This document shows positions 1-8,047 of a stretch of 8,993 nt of DNA, piece by piece (position 1 is the stretch's first letter; each line of letters starts with the position of its first letter). A model generated the notes under the pieces. The model was not told the origin of the DNA. It made no database searches and worked only from the letters and a program-made list of their open reading frames with translations. Source of the stretch: Spirochaetaceae bacterium (lineage in GTDB: Bacteria; Spirochaetota; Spirochaetia; Treponematales; Breznakiellaceae); the NCBI GenBank assembly GCA_031268255.1, contig JAIRXO010000017.1, positions 1 through 8,993 on the forward strand, written 5' to 3'. Position numbers and translations under genes: made by a program.

Positions 1-1
1 G

Positions 2-355
2 ATAAGCCTTTCCCTGCTCCTCCACTGGGTGCTGCTCAACGGATCATTGGACGCGCTTGGCACCCTTCTCGCCCTGGGGCATCACCTTTCGATACTGGTT
101 TCTTTTATCGGCGCCCCCATAGCCACCATAAACCCCTTCATCGGGGTGGGGCTTTTTTCCGGCATTACCGAGGCAAGCATACGCAAACCCAGGGTAGAGG
201 ACGCGGAGAACCTTTATACCGACATAGGAAGCCTTAAAGGTATATACCGCAACCGTATCTTGCGGGCCCTTCTGGTTTTTTTGCTTTCTTCCATAGGCGG
301 CGCCCTGGGGAATTTTATCGCCATTCCCTTCCTTACCCGGATGCTTGTAAAGTAG
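2..355 (+). CDS. TraB-family membrane protein, C-terminal part (5' end outside window)
   Basis: The open frame enters from the left edge at base 2 and ends with TAG at 353-355, giving 117 residues of C-terminus. The visible part is hydrophobic: a segment around LLHWVLLNGSLDALGTLL, then LVSFIGAPIATINPFIGVGLF, then the polar stretch EASIRKPRVEDAENLYTDI, and a last hydrophobic segment around LLVFLLSSIGGALGNFIAIPF. The succession 'API-T-NP-IGVG--- -EA--RKPRV-D-ENL--DI-SLKG---NR--R' is what I know from the membrane C-terminus of TraB/PrgY-type proteins (named after the enterococcal pheromone-shutdown protein, also widespread in archaea and spirochaetes). The N-terminal TraB catalytic-like domain lies outside the window, so the assignment rests on this C-terminal pattern only. 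Its cellular role in bacteria other than enterococci is not settled. It lies 47 nt upstream of clpB on the same strand, and I see no terminator between them, so read-through is possible. Confidence 0.8.
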   Translation: MSLSLLLHWVLLNGSLDALGTLLALGHHLSILVSFIGAPIATINPFIGVGLFSGITEASIRKPRVEDAENLYTDIGSLKGIYRNRILRALLVFLLSSIGGALGNFIAIPFLTRMLVK

Positions 356-402
356 GGGAATTCGCCTTGCCGATTGGCGTGTGCTTTATTATCTTATAAG
401 GT

Positions 403-3000
403 ATGAATATAGAAAAATTTACCATCAAGGCCCAGGAAGCGGTCAACGAGGCTTCCGTTATCGCGCAGAAAAATGACCATTCCCAGGTGGAGAACGAACA
501 TCTGCTCCTTGCCCTTCTTGAGCAGGATGACGGTATAGTCCTCCCCATCATTGAGCGTATAGGGTCTGACGCGGAAAAACTCCGGGGCGAGCTTAAAAAC
601 GCCCTGGCCGGAAACGCCAAAATATACGGGGAAGCGGCGCAGCTTTATTTTTCGTCCGCCGCTTCCAAGACCCTTGCCAAGGCCGAAACCGAGGCCGGCA
701 GCCTCAAGGATGAATATGTTTCTACCGAACACATACTCATGGCCATTGCCGGGGGAGAGGGCAGGGCCGCTTCTCTTCTTAAAAGCGCGGGAATTACCAA
801 AAGCGCCATACTCAGCGCCTTAAAGCAGGTCCGGGGGAATACCCGGGTAACCGACCAGAGTCCCGAAGAAAAGTACCGGGTCCTTGACAAATACTGCCGC
901 GATCTTACCGCCCTTGCCAGGCAGGAAAAACTTGACCCTGTCATAGGCCGCGACGAGGAAATACGCCGGGTCATGCAGGTGCTTTCGCGGCGTACCAAGA
1001 ACAACCCGGTGATTATAGGCGAGCCCGGCGTGGGAAAAACCGCCATAGTGGAGGGCCTTGCCCGCCGCATTGTCTCAGGGGACGTTCCCGAAGGACTCAA
1101 GGGCAAAAAGCTCCTGGCCCTTGATATAGGCGCCCTGGTCGCCGGCGCCAAATTCCGGGGCGAATTCGAGGAAAGGCTCAAGGCCGTGATTCACGAGGTG
1201 CAGTCCTCAGACGGGAAAATCATACTCTTTATCGACGAACTCCATACCCTGGTAGGCGCCGGGGCCGCCGAGGGAGCCACCGACGCGTCAAATCTTCTCA
1301 AGCCGGCCCTCGCGCGGGGGGAACTCCGCTGCATAGGCGCCACAACCCTGGACGAATACCGCAAACATATAGAAAAGGACGCGGCCCTGGAACGGCGTTT
1401 TCAGCAGGTCTACGCGGCGGAACCCAATGTGGAGGATACCATCGCCATACTGCGGGGACTCAAGGAACGCTACGAGGTTCATCACGGCGTGCGCATCAAG
1501 GACGAGGCCCTGGTCGCGGCTTCTACCCTTTCGGACCGCTACATCACGAGCCGCTTTCTTCCTGACAAGGCCATAGACCTGGTTGATGAGGCGGCAAGCA
1601 GGCTCAAGATGGAGCTTGATTCCCGGCCCACCGAACTTGACAAGATTGAAAGGAAGCTGCTCCAGCTTTCCATAGAAAAACAGGCCCTGTCGCGGGAGGA
1701 GGATGATTCGTCCAAAACCAGGCTTGGCAGGCTGGAAAAGGAAATAGCCGAACTCAGCGCGTCGCGTAACGCCATGAGCGCCCGCTGGGAAAACGAGAAG
1801 AAGGATATAGGGGAGCTTCGAAAGTTAAAGCAGGCCATCGAGGAACTAAAGCGGGAAGAAATCCGTTATGAACGGGAAGGAAATCTTACCAAGGCCGCCG
1901 AGGTCAAGCACGGCCTCATCCCCGGAACCCAGAAAAAACTCAATGAACTTGCCGACCGCATGGCCTCAAAGAGGAATGAGGCCGCGCTTTTAAGGGAAGA
2001 GGTCAGCGAGGAGGATATAGCCGGCGTTGTTTCCGCCTGGACAGGCATACCCGTATCCAAGATGCTTTCAGGCGAACTGCAGAAATACCTCGAACTGGAA
2101 AAGGTTCTTTCTGAGCGGGTAGTAGGCCAGGGCGCCGCGGTTGAGGCTGTCGCCGATGCCATTAGGCGCAATAAGGCGGGCCTCTCCGACGCGGCCCGTC
2201 CCCTGGGTTCGTTTCTTTTCCTCGGGCCCACAGGGGTTGGCAAAACCGAACTGGCCAAAACCCTGGCCGAATTTCTTTTTAACGACGAGAAGGCCCTTAC
2301 CCGCATTGACATGAGCGAATACGGCGAGAAACATTCGGTGAGCCGCCTCATCGGCGCGCCTCCCGGCTATGTCGGCTACGAACAGGGCGGCCAGCTTACC
2401 GAGGCGGTGCGCCGGAGGCCCTACAGCGTTATACTCTTTGACGAAATCGAAAAGGCCCATCCTGAGGTGTTCAATGTGTTTCTTCAAATTCTTGACGACG
2501 GAAGGCTTACCGACGGCCAGGGCAGGGTGGTTGATTTTAAGAATGTCATCATCATCATGACCAGTAATCTTGGTTCTGACCTTATCCTCGAGGCGAAGAA
2601 AACCGAAGAAATACGGAACGCGCTTATGGAACTGCTCAAGCAGAGTTTCCGTCCCGAATTTCTTAACCGTATTGACGAGACGGTAATCTTTAACCGCCTG
2701 GGCAGAAACGAGATAGGCAAAATCGTTGACATACAACTGGAGCGCCTTGCAGGCCGCCTTGCCGAAAGAAAGATAGCCGTCAAAGTTTCCGCCGCGGCCA
2801 AGGAGTTCCTGGCCCAGCGGGGTTATGATCCCCTTTTTGGCGCCAGGCCCCTCAAACGGACCATACAGGGCGAACTTGAAAATCCCCTCGCCAAGCTCAT
2901 TATCGCCGGCAAGATAAAGGAAGGCGACACGGTCAGCGTCGGGAAGCCGGAAGAAAAAGAAGAGGGCCTGAGCTTTAAAAAAGGCAGGGCGGAGAGCTAA
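403..3000 (+). CDS. clpB: ClpB, Hsp100 protein disaggregase
   Basis: Complete 865-residue AAA+ chaperone that, with DnaK/DnaJ/GrpE, extracts and refolds aggregated proteins in the cytoplasm. Visible domains: two Clp_N repeats (about 1-145); NBD1 with Walker A GEPGVGKT (206-213), pore loop KFRGEFEERL (250-259), Walker B IILFIDE (273-279) and arginine pair RR at 331-332; the coiled-coil M-domain (about 400-530), whose length separates ClpB from ClpA and ClpC; NBD2 with Walker A GPTGVGKT (608-615), pore motif GYVGYEQGG (655-663), Walker B VILFDE (676-681) and sensor-2 GARPLKR (813-819). The length is close to the 857 residues of the E. coli protein, with a short charged tail. The ATG at 403 gives the normal N-terminus (MNIEKFTIKAQEAV). 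The only purine-rich stretch before it, AAGG at 398-401, is too close to the start to be a good Shine-Dalgarno site. No CIRCE element lies in the 47-nt gap to the upstream gene, so the heat-shock control is not apparent. No disrupted motif seen. Confidence 0.98.
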   Translation: MNIEKFTIKAQEAVNEASVIAQKNDHSQVENEHLLLALLEQDDGIVLPIIERIGSDAEKLRGELKNALAGNAKIYGEAAQLYFSSAASKTLAKAETEAGSLKDEYVSTEHILMAIAGGEGRAASLLKSAGITKSAILSALKQVRGNTRVTDQSPEEKYRVLDKYCRDLTALARQEKLDPVIGRDEEIRRVMQVLSRRTKNNPVIIGEPGVGKTAIVEGLARRIVSGDVPEGLKGKKLLALDIGALVAGAKFRGEFEERLKAVIHEVQSSDGKIILFIDELHTLVGAGAAEGATDASNLLKPALARGELRCIGATTLDEYRKHIEKDAALERRFQQVYAAEPNVEDTIAILRGLKERYEVHHGVRIKDEALVAASTLSDRYITSRFLPDKAIDLVDEAASRLKMELDSRPTELDKIERKLLQLSIEKQALSREEDDSSKTRLGRLEKEIAELSASRNAMSARWENEKKDIGELRKLKQAIEELKREEIRYEREGNLTKAAEVKHGLIPGTQKKLNELADRMASKRNEAALLREEVSEEDIAGVVSAWTGIPVSKMLSGELQKYLELEKVLSERVVGQGAAVEAVADAIRRNKAGLSDAARPLGSFLFLGPTGVGKTELAKTLAEFLFNDEKALTRIDMSEYGEKHSVSRLIGAPPGYVGYEQGGQLTEAVRRRPYSVILFDEIEKAHPEVFNVFLQILDDGRLTDGQGRVVDFKNVIIIMTSNLGSDLILEAKKTEEIRNALMELLKQSFRPEFLNRIDETVIFNRLGRNEIGKIVDIQLERLAGRLAERKIAVKVSAAAKEFLAQRGYDPLFGARPLKRTIQGELENPLAKLIIAGKIKEGDTVSVGKPEEKEEGLSFKKGRAES

Positions 3001-3009
3001 AGTTCTCCG
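2977..3009 (-). terminator. Possible intrinsic terminator between convergent clpB and protease genes
   Basis: The inverted repeat CGGAGA (2990-2995) / TCTCCG (3004-3009) spans the clpB stop codon. Read on the minus strand it is followed, after seven bases (CCCTGCC), by six T's (2982-2977), which could end the protease transcript inside the 3' end of clpB. Read on the plus strand the stem can be lengthened to 8 bp with a TAAA loop (one G-U pair), but no T-run follows, so it would serve clpB poorly. The gap between hairpin and T-run on the minus strand makes this a weak call. Confidence 0.4.
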
Positions 3010-3010
3010 T

Positions 3011-5038
3011 CTACCGTTCTATTACTATGCTGTTCCTGAGGGCTTCTATACGGTCTCTCAGGTTATCTTCTCCCTGGGGGTTATCCATGGAAAGGTACAG
3101 TGAATAGCGTATATCCGGGTCGTCTTTTTGGGCGTTGAGTATGGCCCCTATTGCCCCGGTATTGTCTTTGGCCGAGATGCCGGGGTTTCCGTCAAAGGGA
3201 TATTTTGCCTGCACAAGGTCGGTCCAGTTTTCGGCTGCTTTGGCGCCGAGCCTGGGGTCGGGTCTTATGTTTTTGTAGAGTATGGTGTACTCCCGCCCCC
3301 GGACATCCCTCTGGAGTATGATCTTCCGTATGCCAAATTCAACCTGGTTGTCCTGGCTGTAGTACGAAGGGCCGAGAAAAAGCTCCGAACTGTTGTCCCA
3401 TTCAAAAACCTCGGGGCCCGCCCCAAACGAAAGGCCGGGATAGGAAAACGAAACCTGCCGGCTGTCCTCTTGCCAGGTAAACGAAAAGTCTTTAAGGAAA
3501 CCGGGGGTGTATTTACCCAGGGCTATAAAATCATTCCATTCATCAAAGGTCGCGACATAGGCGGCGTGAATGTGGTCGCAGGTTTTGCGTATATCCCATT
3601 CATAAATATCAAACCGGGCACTGTCCTGTATGGTCATGACAACAGCCGGTCCGTTGGGCAGGGGGAGTATGTACATAAGGAGAACCTTGTCGTCAAAGCC
3701 GATAATCCAGTGGGCGGCTATCCAGGGCCTGCCCAGGGCATCCTGGTATTCGGTAACCGAGTCGGGATCGCCAAAGGAAAGAATACGGTACTTCTGGTTT
3801 CCCCACAGGGTTCTTTCCATCCTCATGTTCTGGAGCATGAGGTCAAGGATGTAGCGGGGGTCTGTGGAAATACTCGCAAGCGGCGCTGATTTTGGTTTAT
3901 TGATTTTATAGATGCTGAAACCCGAAACCGAGGCCTGGATGAGGGTTCCGTCGTCGGGGAGGTTGTAGCTTTTTACCTCAAGATCGGAAAGATGCCAGTT
4001 GTCATCATCCTTGCTGACAAAATCAAGTTCGGGGAAACTTGAGGAAATCACCGAGTTAAGAAGGTACGCGTTGTTCGGACCGTCAAGGTAGGCGGGCGCG
4101 GTATCAAAAAGTTCTTCCATGGCGGCCACATATTCACGCTCATAGGAGCTTACCAGAGAGCGGCTTACCGAAAGGTAATGGCCGGGGAGGGGTATCTGTG
4201 TCTCAAATACCCTGCTGGTTGTATTGGCGAGAATCAGATGCCTGTAGCTTGATTTGACCCGGTAGGGGAGGCTGTTCCGGCTGAGATCAAGAATCACCGG
4301 GGCCGGAACCGAGTAGAGTATATTGCTGTCCCTCAGCCCCACGACAAGACCCACCACATCGCCGTCGGGAGTAACCAGGGGTCCCCCCGAATTACCCGGA
4401 TTGCCGTCAGCCGATGATTTAAGCTGGTTCCAGCGGCCCGCTTCTTCTTCGGGCACGGTTCCCAGGACGAGGCCGTTACGCACCACTATGCCCTCGCCAA
4501 GGGCGTTGCCTATGCTGAATACCGGGTCTCCGGTTTTAAAGTTTCTTTCAAATTGAAAATAGTCCCGTACCGACAGGCCCTCGGCGGTAAAGACAAGAAA
4601 ATCCCGCTCGTTTGACCCGGCTACGATCTGGTCCACCTCGTATATCCCGCCCCGGGAATCCCGGACATAGTAGCGGTCGTAGACTCTGCTGGCAAGACCC
4701 AGGCTGATGACATGAAAGGCGGTAACAAGCTCTGTTTCTGATATGGCAAAGGCGGTGCCTATGGAATAATAGTCGTCTGTCCTGATGGCATAGGGAACCA
4801 GGTCCCAGTCCGGTTCCTTTTCGTAGACCGTTGGATCATCAACGGCTTTTTTTACAACTACCTCAAAAACCGCGTCCTCCACAAGACGCAGTGTCCTGAC
4901 CGAAAGGCCGGAGGCGGTTCTCGCCGGTTCCTGAACCTGGGGAACAGGAGGCGGAACCGGAACCGTATCCTGATTTGAGACGCAGGAAGAAAAAAGAAAA
5001 AGGGCCGCCAGAAGGGCCGGAAAATAAGCGTGTTTCAT
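3011..5038 (-). CDS. Trypsin-like (S1C/Deg-type) serine protease lipoprotein with long novel C-terminal region
   Basis: A 675-residue protein if translated from the ATG at 5038. This start gives a clean lipoprotein signal peptide (MKHAYFPALLAALFLFSSC, lipidated Cys19), followed by a proline-rich linker, so the protein should be membrane-anchored outside the cytoplasm. The reading frame also runs upstream to a TTG at 5158, but that start overlaps the end of cls and puts 40 non-hydrophobic residues before the signal peptide. The protease domain (about 50-260) has the catalytic triad in the right order and spacing: His109 in VTAFHV, Asp146 in NERDFLVF, Ser217 in GNPGNSGGPLV. No PDZ domain, usual in DegP/HtrA, is recognisable. 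Instead about 400 residues of unrecognised sequence follow, rich in aromatic and acidic residues and without membrane segments. Substrate unknown. It lies 103 nt downstream of cls on the same strand and has its own candidate promoter; there is no Shine-Dalgarno site before the ATG. Convergent with clpB. Confidence 0.85.
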   Translation of the reverse strand: MKHAYFPALLAALFLFSSCVSNQDTVPVPPPVPQVQEPARTASGLSVRTLRLVEDAVFEVVVKKAVDDPTVYEKEPDWDLVPYAIRTDDYYSIGTAFAISETELVTAFHVISLGLASRVYDRYYVRDSRGGIYEVDQIVAGSNERDFLVFTAEGLSVRDYFQFERNFKTGDPVFSIGNALGEGIVVRNGLVLGTVPEEEAGRWNQLKSSADGNPGNSGGPLVTPDGDVVGLVVGLRDSNILYSVPAPVILDLSRNSLPYRVKSSYRHLILANTTSRVFETQIPLPGHYLSVSRSLVSSYEREYVAAMEELFDTAPAYLDGPNNAYLLNSVISSSFPELDFVSKDDDNWHLSDLEVKSYNLPDDGTLIQASVSGFSIYKINKPKSAPLASISTDPRYILDLMLQNMRMERTLWGNQKYRILSFGDPDSVTEYQDALGRPWIAAHWIIGFDDKVLLMYILPLPNGPAVVMTIQDSARFDIYEWDIRKTCDHIHAAYVATFDEWNDFIALGKYTPGFLKDFSFTWQEDSRQVSFSYPGLSFGAGPEVFEWDNSSELFLGPSYYSQDNQVEFGIRKIILQRDVRGREYTILYKNIRPDPRLGAKAAENWTDLVQAKYPFDGNPGISAKDNTGAIGAILNAQKDDPDIRYSLYLSMDNPQGEDNLRDRIEALRNSIVIER

Positions 5039-5044
5039 ACCGTA

Positions 5045-5074
5045 AGTATACAAATTTGGAGGGCCCCAGGACAA
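5045..5074 (-). promoter_or_regulatory. Candidate promoter of the protease lipoprotein gene (possibly leaderless)
   Basis: On the minus strand a -35-like TTGTCC (5074-5069) is separated by 18 bases from a -10-like TATACT (5050-5045, five of six consensus positions). Six bases after the -10 box comes the A of the ATG at 5038, so a transcript from this promoter would begin at or next to the start codon. The lack of any GGAG-type site before this ATG fits a leaderless message. The call rests on sequence match only. Confidence 0.4.
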
Positions 5075-5141
5075 GGGGGCTGTACCCGCAGAACAGCGGC
5101 ACGCGCGCTTCCCGGTTTTGGTATACCATGCGCTCCCCCTA

Positions 5142-6689
5142 TTACAGAAGCGGGGCAAAGAGGCGCAGTACGTCCTGGGTAAGACTATGCGCGGCGCTTT
5201 TTGAACAGTCGGCCAGGCTTATCTGGTGGCAGCGGGGCAGGGTAGCGAGGAAGTCATCCTTTACCTTTTTTACCGTCCGGCCCTTGTATATCAATACGCC
5301 GCATTCAAAATGAAGGTACAGGCTCCTGAAATCAAGATTGGTAGTCCCCACGGTGGCGATCTGGTCGTCGGAGACAAAGGTTTTTGAATGGTTAAAGCCG
5401 TCCAGGTATTCATATATCTTGATCCCCGCGTTTATAAACTGCCGGTAATAGGAACGGGAGGTTGTGGCGACTATCCACTTGTCCCAGCGGTAGGGGGTAA
5501 TTATACGCACATCCACGCCGCTTTTTGCCGCGAGGGTAAGGGCGGAAATCAGGTTTTCGTCCACCACAAGATAGGGGGTGTTGATGTACACATATTCTTT
5601 GGCGTTGTTGATAATCTGTATATACACATGCTCGCCTACGTTCTCGTCGTCCGTAGGATTGTCGGCGTAGGGCTGCACATACCCGTCAGAGGCAACCGTA
5701 CAGGCCGATTCGGCCCAGGGGTAAAAGGCAAGGTAATCGGATTGTTCATACGTTTTGCCCCTGTTCCACATTTTGAGGAAAATCAGGGTAAGACTCCACG
5801 CCGCCTCTCCTTCAATCTTTATGCCTGAATCCTTCCAGTGGCCGTATTTTTCGACCGCGTTGATGTATTCATCCGCCAGGTTGATGCCGCCGGTAAAAGC
5901 CGTCTTGCCGTCTATGGTTACTATCTTCCGGTGGTCCCGGTTGTTCTGGAGCGATGAGACTATGGGCCTGAAAGGGTTGAATATACTGCACTTGATGCCC
6001 TTGCGTTCCAGGTGTTCTTTGTAGTGGACAGGAAGGGTGAGGAAGCAGCCCATGTCATCGTATATGACCCTGACATCAAGACCTTCCCGGGCCTTTCTCT
6101 CCAGAATCGAAATAACCGCGTTCATCATTTCGCCCCGGTTCAAGATGAAGAATTCCATAAAAATGTATTTTTCCGCTTTTTCGAGAGCCCCGGTGAGACC
6201 CGCGAAATACGTTTCGCCTGACGGATAGTATTCGGTCCTGGTATGGCGGTAGACCGGAAACCCCGCCGTATTCTGCAGATACCGCACCTGGGGGAGGCAG
6301 GCCTCCCGGCTCTGCTCCAGATGGGGGAGCACATCACCTGAAAGAAGAAAGAGGGGCCGGCAGGACTGTTCACATTCCCGAATGTGCTTTTGCATCTTTT
6401 TGAATTTTACCGGATTTGACTGGGCGTAAAACAGTATGTAAAGGAGGCCGCCGAATATGGGGAACATGAGGATAATAAAAATCCAGGTCAGCTTGTAGGC
6501 GGACTTTTCCCTTTTTCCGACTATATAGAGGGCGACAGCTATGCTTACCACATTGAGAAACCAGCTTATAATCTGGTGGACCCTGCTGGTACTAGCGATA
6601 AGATATATAAGAAAAATAATCTGGAAGAGGAGTATGACAATGACAAAGACCCGCTGCCTGAATACTACCCCCATCCATTTTTTTCTCAT
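5142..6689 (-). CDS. cls: Cardiolipin synthase (phospholipase D superfamily)
   Basis: A 515-residue membrane enzyme that makes cardiolipin, in the ClsA-type reaction from two phosphatidylglycerols. The N-terminus has three hydrophobic segments (about residues 13-33, 39-58 and 67-88), followed by two PLD-like domains. Both HKD motifs are intact: HRKIVTID (H253, K255, D260) followed by the family's GGINLADEY, and HSKTFVSD (H434, K436, D441) followed by GTTNLDFRS. The order, spacing and total length fit bacterial cardiolipin synthases. I chose the ATG at 6689 over a TTG at 6710 in the same frame because GGAG (6704-6701) sits 11 bases before the ATG, whereas the TTG lies upstream of that site. 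The Shine-Dalgarno site lies within the last codons of the permease gene, whose stop codon is only 7 nt upstream, so the two genes should be co-transcribed and may be translationally coupled. It would thus come under the riboswitch upstream of the permease. The stop is TAA at 5144-5142. Confidence 0.93.
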   Translation of the reverse strand: MRKKWMGVVFRQRVFVIVILLFQIIFLIYLIASTSRVHQIISWFLNVVSIAVALYIVGKREKSAYKLTWIFIILMFPIFGGLLYILFYAQSNPVKFKKMQKHIRECEQSCRPLFLLSGDVLPHLEQSREACLPQVRYLQNTAGFPVYRHTRTEYYPSGETYFAGLTGALEKAEKYIFMEFFILNRGEMMNAVISILERKAREGLDVRVIYDDMGCFLTLPVHYKEHLERKGIKCSIFNPFRPIVSSLQNNRDHRKIVTIDGKTAFTGGINLADEYINAVEKYGHWKDSGIKIEGEAAWSLTLIFLKMWNRGKTYEQSDYLAFYPWAESACTVASDGYVQPYADNPTDDENVGEHVYIQIINNAKEYVYINTPYLVVDENLISALTLAAKSGVDVRIITPYRWDKWIVATTSRSYYRQFINAGIKIYEYLDGFNHSKTFVSDDQIATVGTTNLDFRSLYLHFECGVLIYKGRTVKKVKDDFLATLPRCHQISLADCSKSAAHSLTQDVLRLFAPLL

Positions 6690-6696
6690 GGAACGA

Positions 6697-7974
6697 TCAT
6701 CTCCATACAAACCATAAAAACACCGACGACGCGGTAACGGTAATCAGGGTAAAAGGAAGCCCTATCCTGAGCCAGCCGCCAAAATTCATGTTTACTCCCT
6801 GTTTCCGCAGTATGCCCATGGTCACAATGTTCGCCGACGCGCCGAAACAGGTGAGGTTGCCTCCCAGGCATGACCCTATAAGAAGGGCGAACATATAAAG
6901 CTCAGGTTTTAGGGAGAGGTCCCCGGCGAGCTTTGCCGCCACCGGAAGCATGACAATGATGTAGGGGACATTATCGACAAAGCCTGAAATAAGGGTAGAA
7001 ACTCCCAGTATAAGAATGAATCCAAGAAGCACGTTTGTCCCTATGATTTGGGAGAGGAACACGGCAAAATCTTCCAGAAGGCCGGTTTCGGCTATGCCGC
7101 CCACCACCACAAAAATCCCGATGAGAAAAAGCACCGTATCCCAGTCACGGCCTTTTACCATTTTCCATAATTCGCCATTATTCTTGTTACATATATATTT
7201 ATACCACAAAATTCCGATTATTGCAAGGATAATAACCAAAAGACCCGACGCGAAGGATATTCCGCCGAAGAAGAACGACGCCGCGGCGAGCCCCCCTATC
7301 ATAAGAAGGAGAAGTATTGAGGGAACCAGGGAGACTATGGTTTCTTTTTCGATGTCGACATGTTTTTTCCCGCTTGAGAAAAAGACGTAAAAGAACAGGG
7401 CTCCGGCCAGCATGCCAACCTGTATGGCAAAAAAGATGGAAGCTCTCCCCTGGTATATAAAGAAGTCGTTAAAGCCGTAGCCCGCGTAACTGGCGAAGAT
7501 CATCGAAGGCGGATCGCCCACCAATGTCGCGGTTCCCTGAAGATTTGCCATAACGGCGAGCCCCACCATAAAGTAACTGGGATCAAGTTTGAGTTTGGCG
7601 CAGAGGGCCAGGGCAATGGGAGCCATGACCAGGACGGTGGCGACATTTTCCACAAAGGCGGAAATGATGCCGGTCATCATCAGTATGGCCACTATCGCCA
7701 GCCCCACATTGGGAGAATGAAGCACTATGGAGTCGGCTATGACCGCGGGAACCCGTGAATAGATAAAAAGTTCGGCGATAACAAGGCTTCCTACAAAGAT
7801 CATGAGTACATTCCAGTTGATAAGTTCCGTAAAGGCGGCCTTAGGGCTTACCACCCCCAGAAGCAGAACCAGGACAGCCGCCCCCAACGCGCTCAGGGAT
7901 TTTCTTGACGGGAAGATTACGATACAAACGTACATAAGTACAGCAAGGGCAAGAACGATCCATTTTACCTGCAT
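6697..7974 (-). CDS. ArsB/NhaD/SLC13-like (ion transporter superfamily) permease, candidate Mn2+ exporter
   Basis: A 425-residue inner-membrane carrier, almost wholly hydrophobic segments with short loops. It has the two-fold internal repeat of the ion transporter (IT) superfamily, the CitMHS/ArsB/P-protein group. Repeat 1: SAFVENVATVLVMAP (E109, N110) and NLQGTATLVGDPPS (about 145-157). Repeat 2: SGFVDNVPYIIVMLP (D334, N335) and GSCLGGNLTCFGASAN (367-382). The paired E-N and D-N sites in membrane hairpins would suit cation or proton coupling; sequence alone does not give the substrate. The ATG at 7974 has AAGGAG (7986-7981) six bases upstream; a TTG at 7980 in the same frame abuts that site and is unlikely. 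The 259-nt leader carries a yybP-ykoY manganese riboswitch with terminator, so manganese (or proton-linked manganese) efflux is the best inference. Generic annotation would be 'SLC13 family permease' or 'arsenite/Na+-H+ antiporter family', but no ars genes are nearby. First gene of an operon with cls. Confidence 0.9.
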   Translation of the reverse strand: MQVKWIVLALAVLMYVCIVIFPSRKSLSALGAAVLVLLLGVVSPKAAFTELINWNVLMIFVGSLVIAELFIYSRVPAVIADSIVLHSPNVGLAIVAILMMTGIISAFVENVATVLVMAPIALALCAKLKLDPSYFMVGLAVMANLQGTATLVGDPPSMIFASYAGYGFNDFFIYQGRASIFFAIQVGMLAGALFFYVFFSSGKKHVDIEKETIVSLVPSILLLLMIGGLAAASFFFGGISFASGLLVIILAIIGILWYKYICNKNNGELWKMVKGRDWDTVLFLIGIFVVVGGIAETGLLEDFAVFLSQIIGTNVLLGFILILGVSTLISGFVDNVPYIIVMLPVAAKLAGDLSLKPELYMFALLIGSCLGGNLTCFGASANIVTMGILRKQGVNMNFGGWLRIGLPFTLITVTASSVFLWFVWR

Positions 7975-7996
7975 ACACAACTCCTTAAAAAGATAT

Positions 7997-8047
7997 AAAA
8001 AAAGACCTTTCGCATGGGTCCGTAAAGGATCCTATGCGAAAGGTCTT
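7997..8047 (-). terminator. Intrinsic terminator in the permease leader (riboswitch expression platform)
   Basis: The arms AAGACCTTTCGCAT (8047-8034 on the minus strand) and ATGCGAAAGGTCTT (8015-8002) form 14 perfect base pairs. The stem extends inward through GG/CC and GGA/TCC pairs to a small loop. Seven T's (8003-7997 on the minus strand) follow directly. This is a strong Rho-independent terminator placed between the promoter and the permease gene, ending 10 nt before the AAGGAG ribosome binding site, so it must be bypassed for the operon to be expressed. Its 5' arm contains the closing strand of the riboswitch P1 helix. Confidence 0.93.

Noticed and set aside
2068..2736. 222-codon minus-strand frame inside clpB
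   Set aside because: It is antisense to the highly conserved NBD2 of ClpB; long antisense frames are common in GC-biased codon usage.
3128..3889. 253-codon plus-strand frame antisense to the protease C-terminal region
   Set aside because: Its Gly/Val/Lys-rich product has no motif, and the opposite strand has a coherent lipoprotein-protease frame in full.
4863..5129. 88-codon minus-strand frame starting ATG at 5129, with AGGGGGAG just upstream
   Set aside because: The site is only three bases from the ATG, and the frame overlaps the protease gene's signal peptide and domain in another frame. The product is Ser/Gly/Pro-rich, like a shadow translation.
5039..5158. Upstream TTG start at 5158 for the protease (715 residues)
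   Set aside because: It would put 40 residues with no hydrophobic character before a perfect lipoprotein signal peptide and overlap the end of cls. The ATG at 5038 is far more likely.
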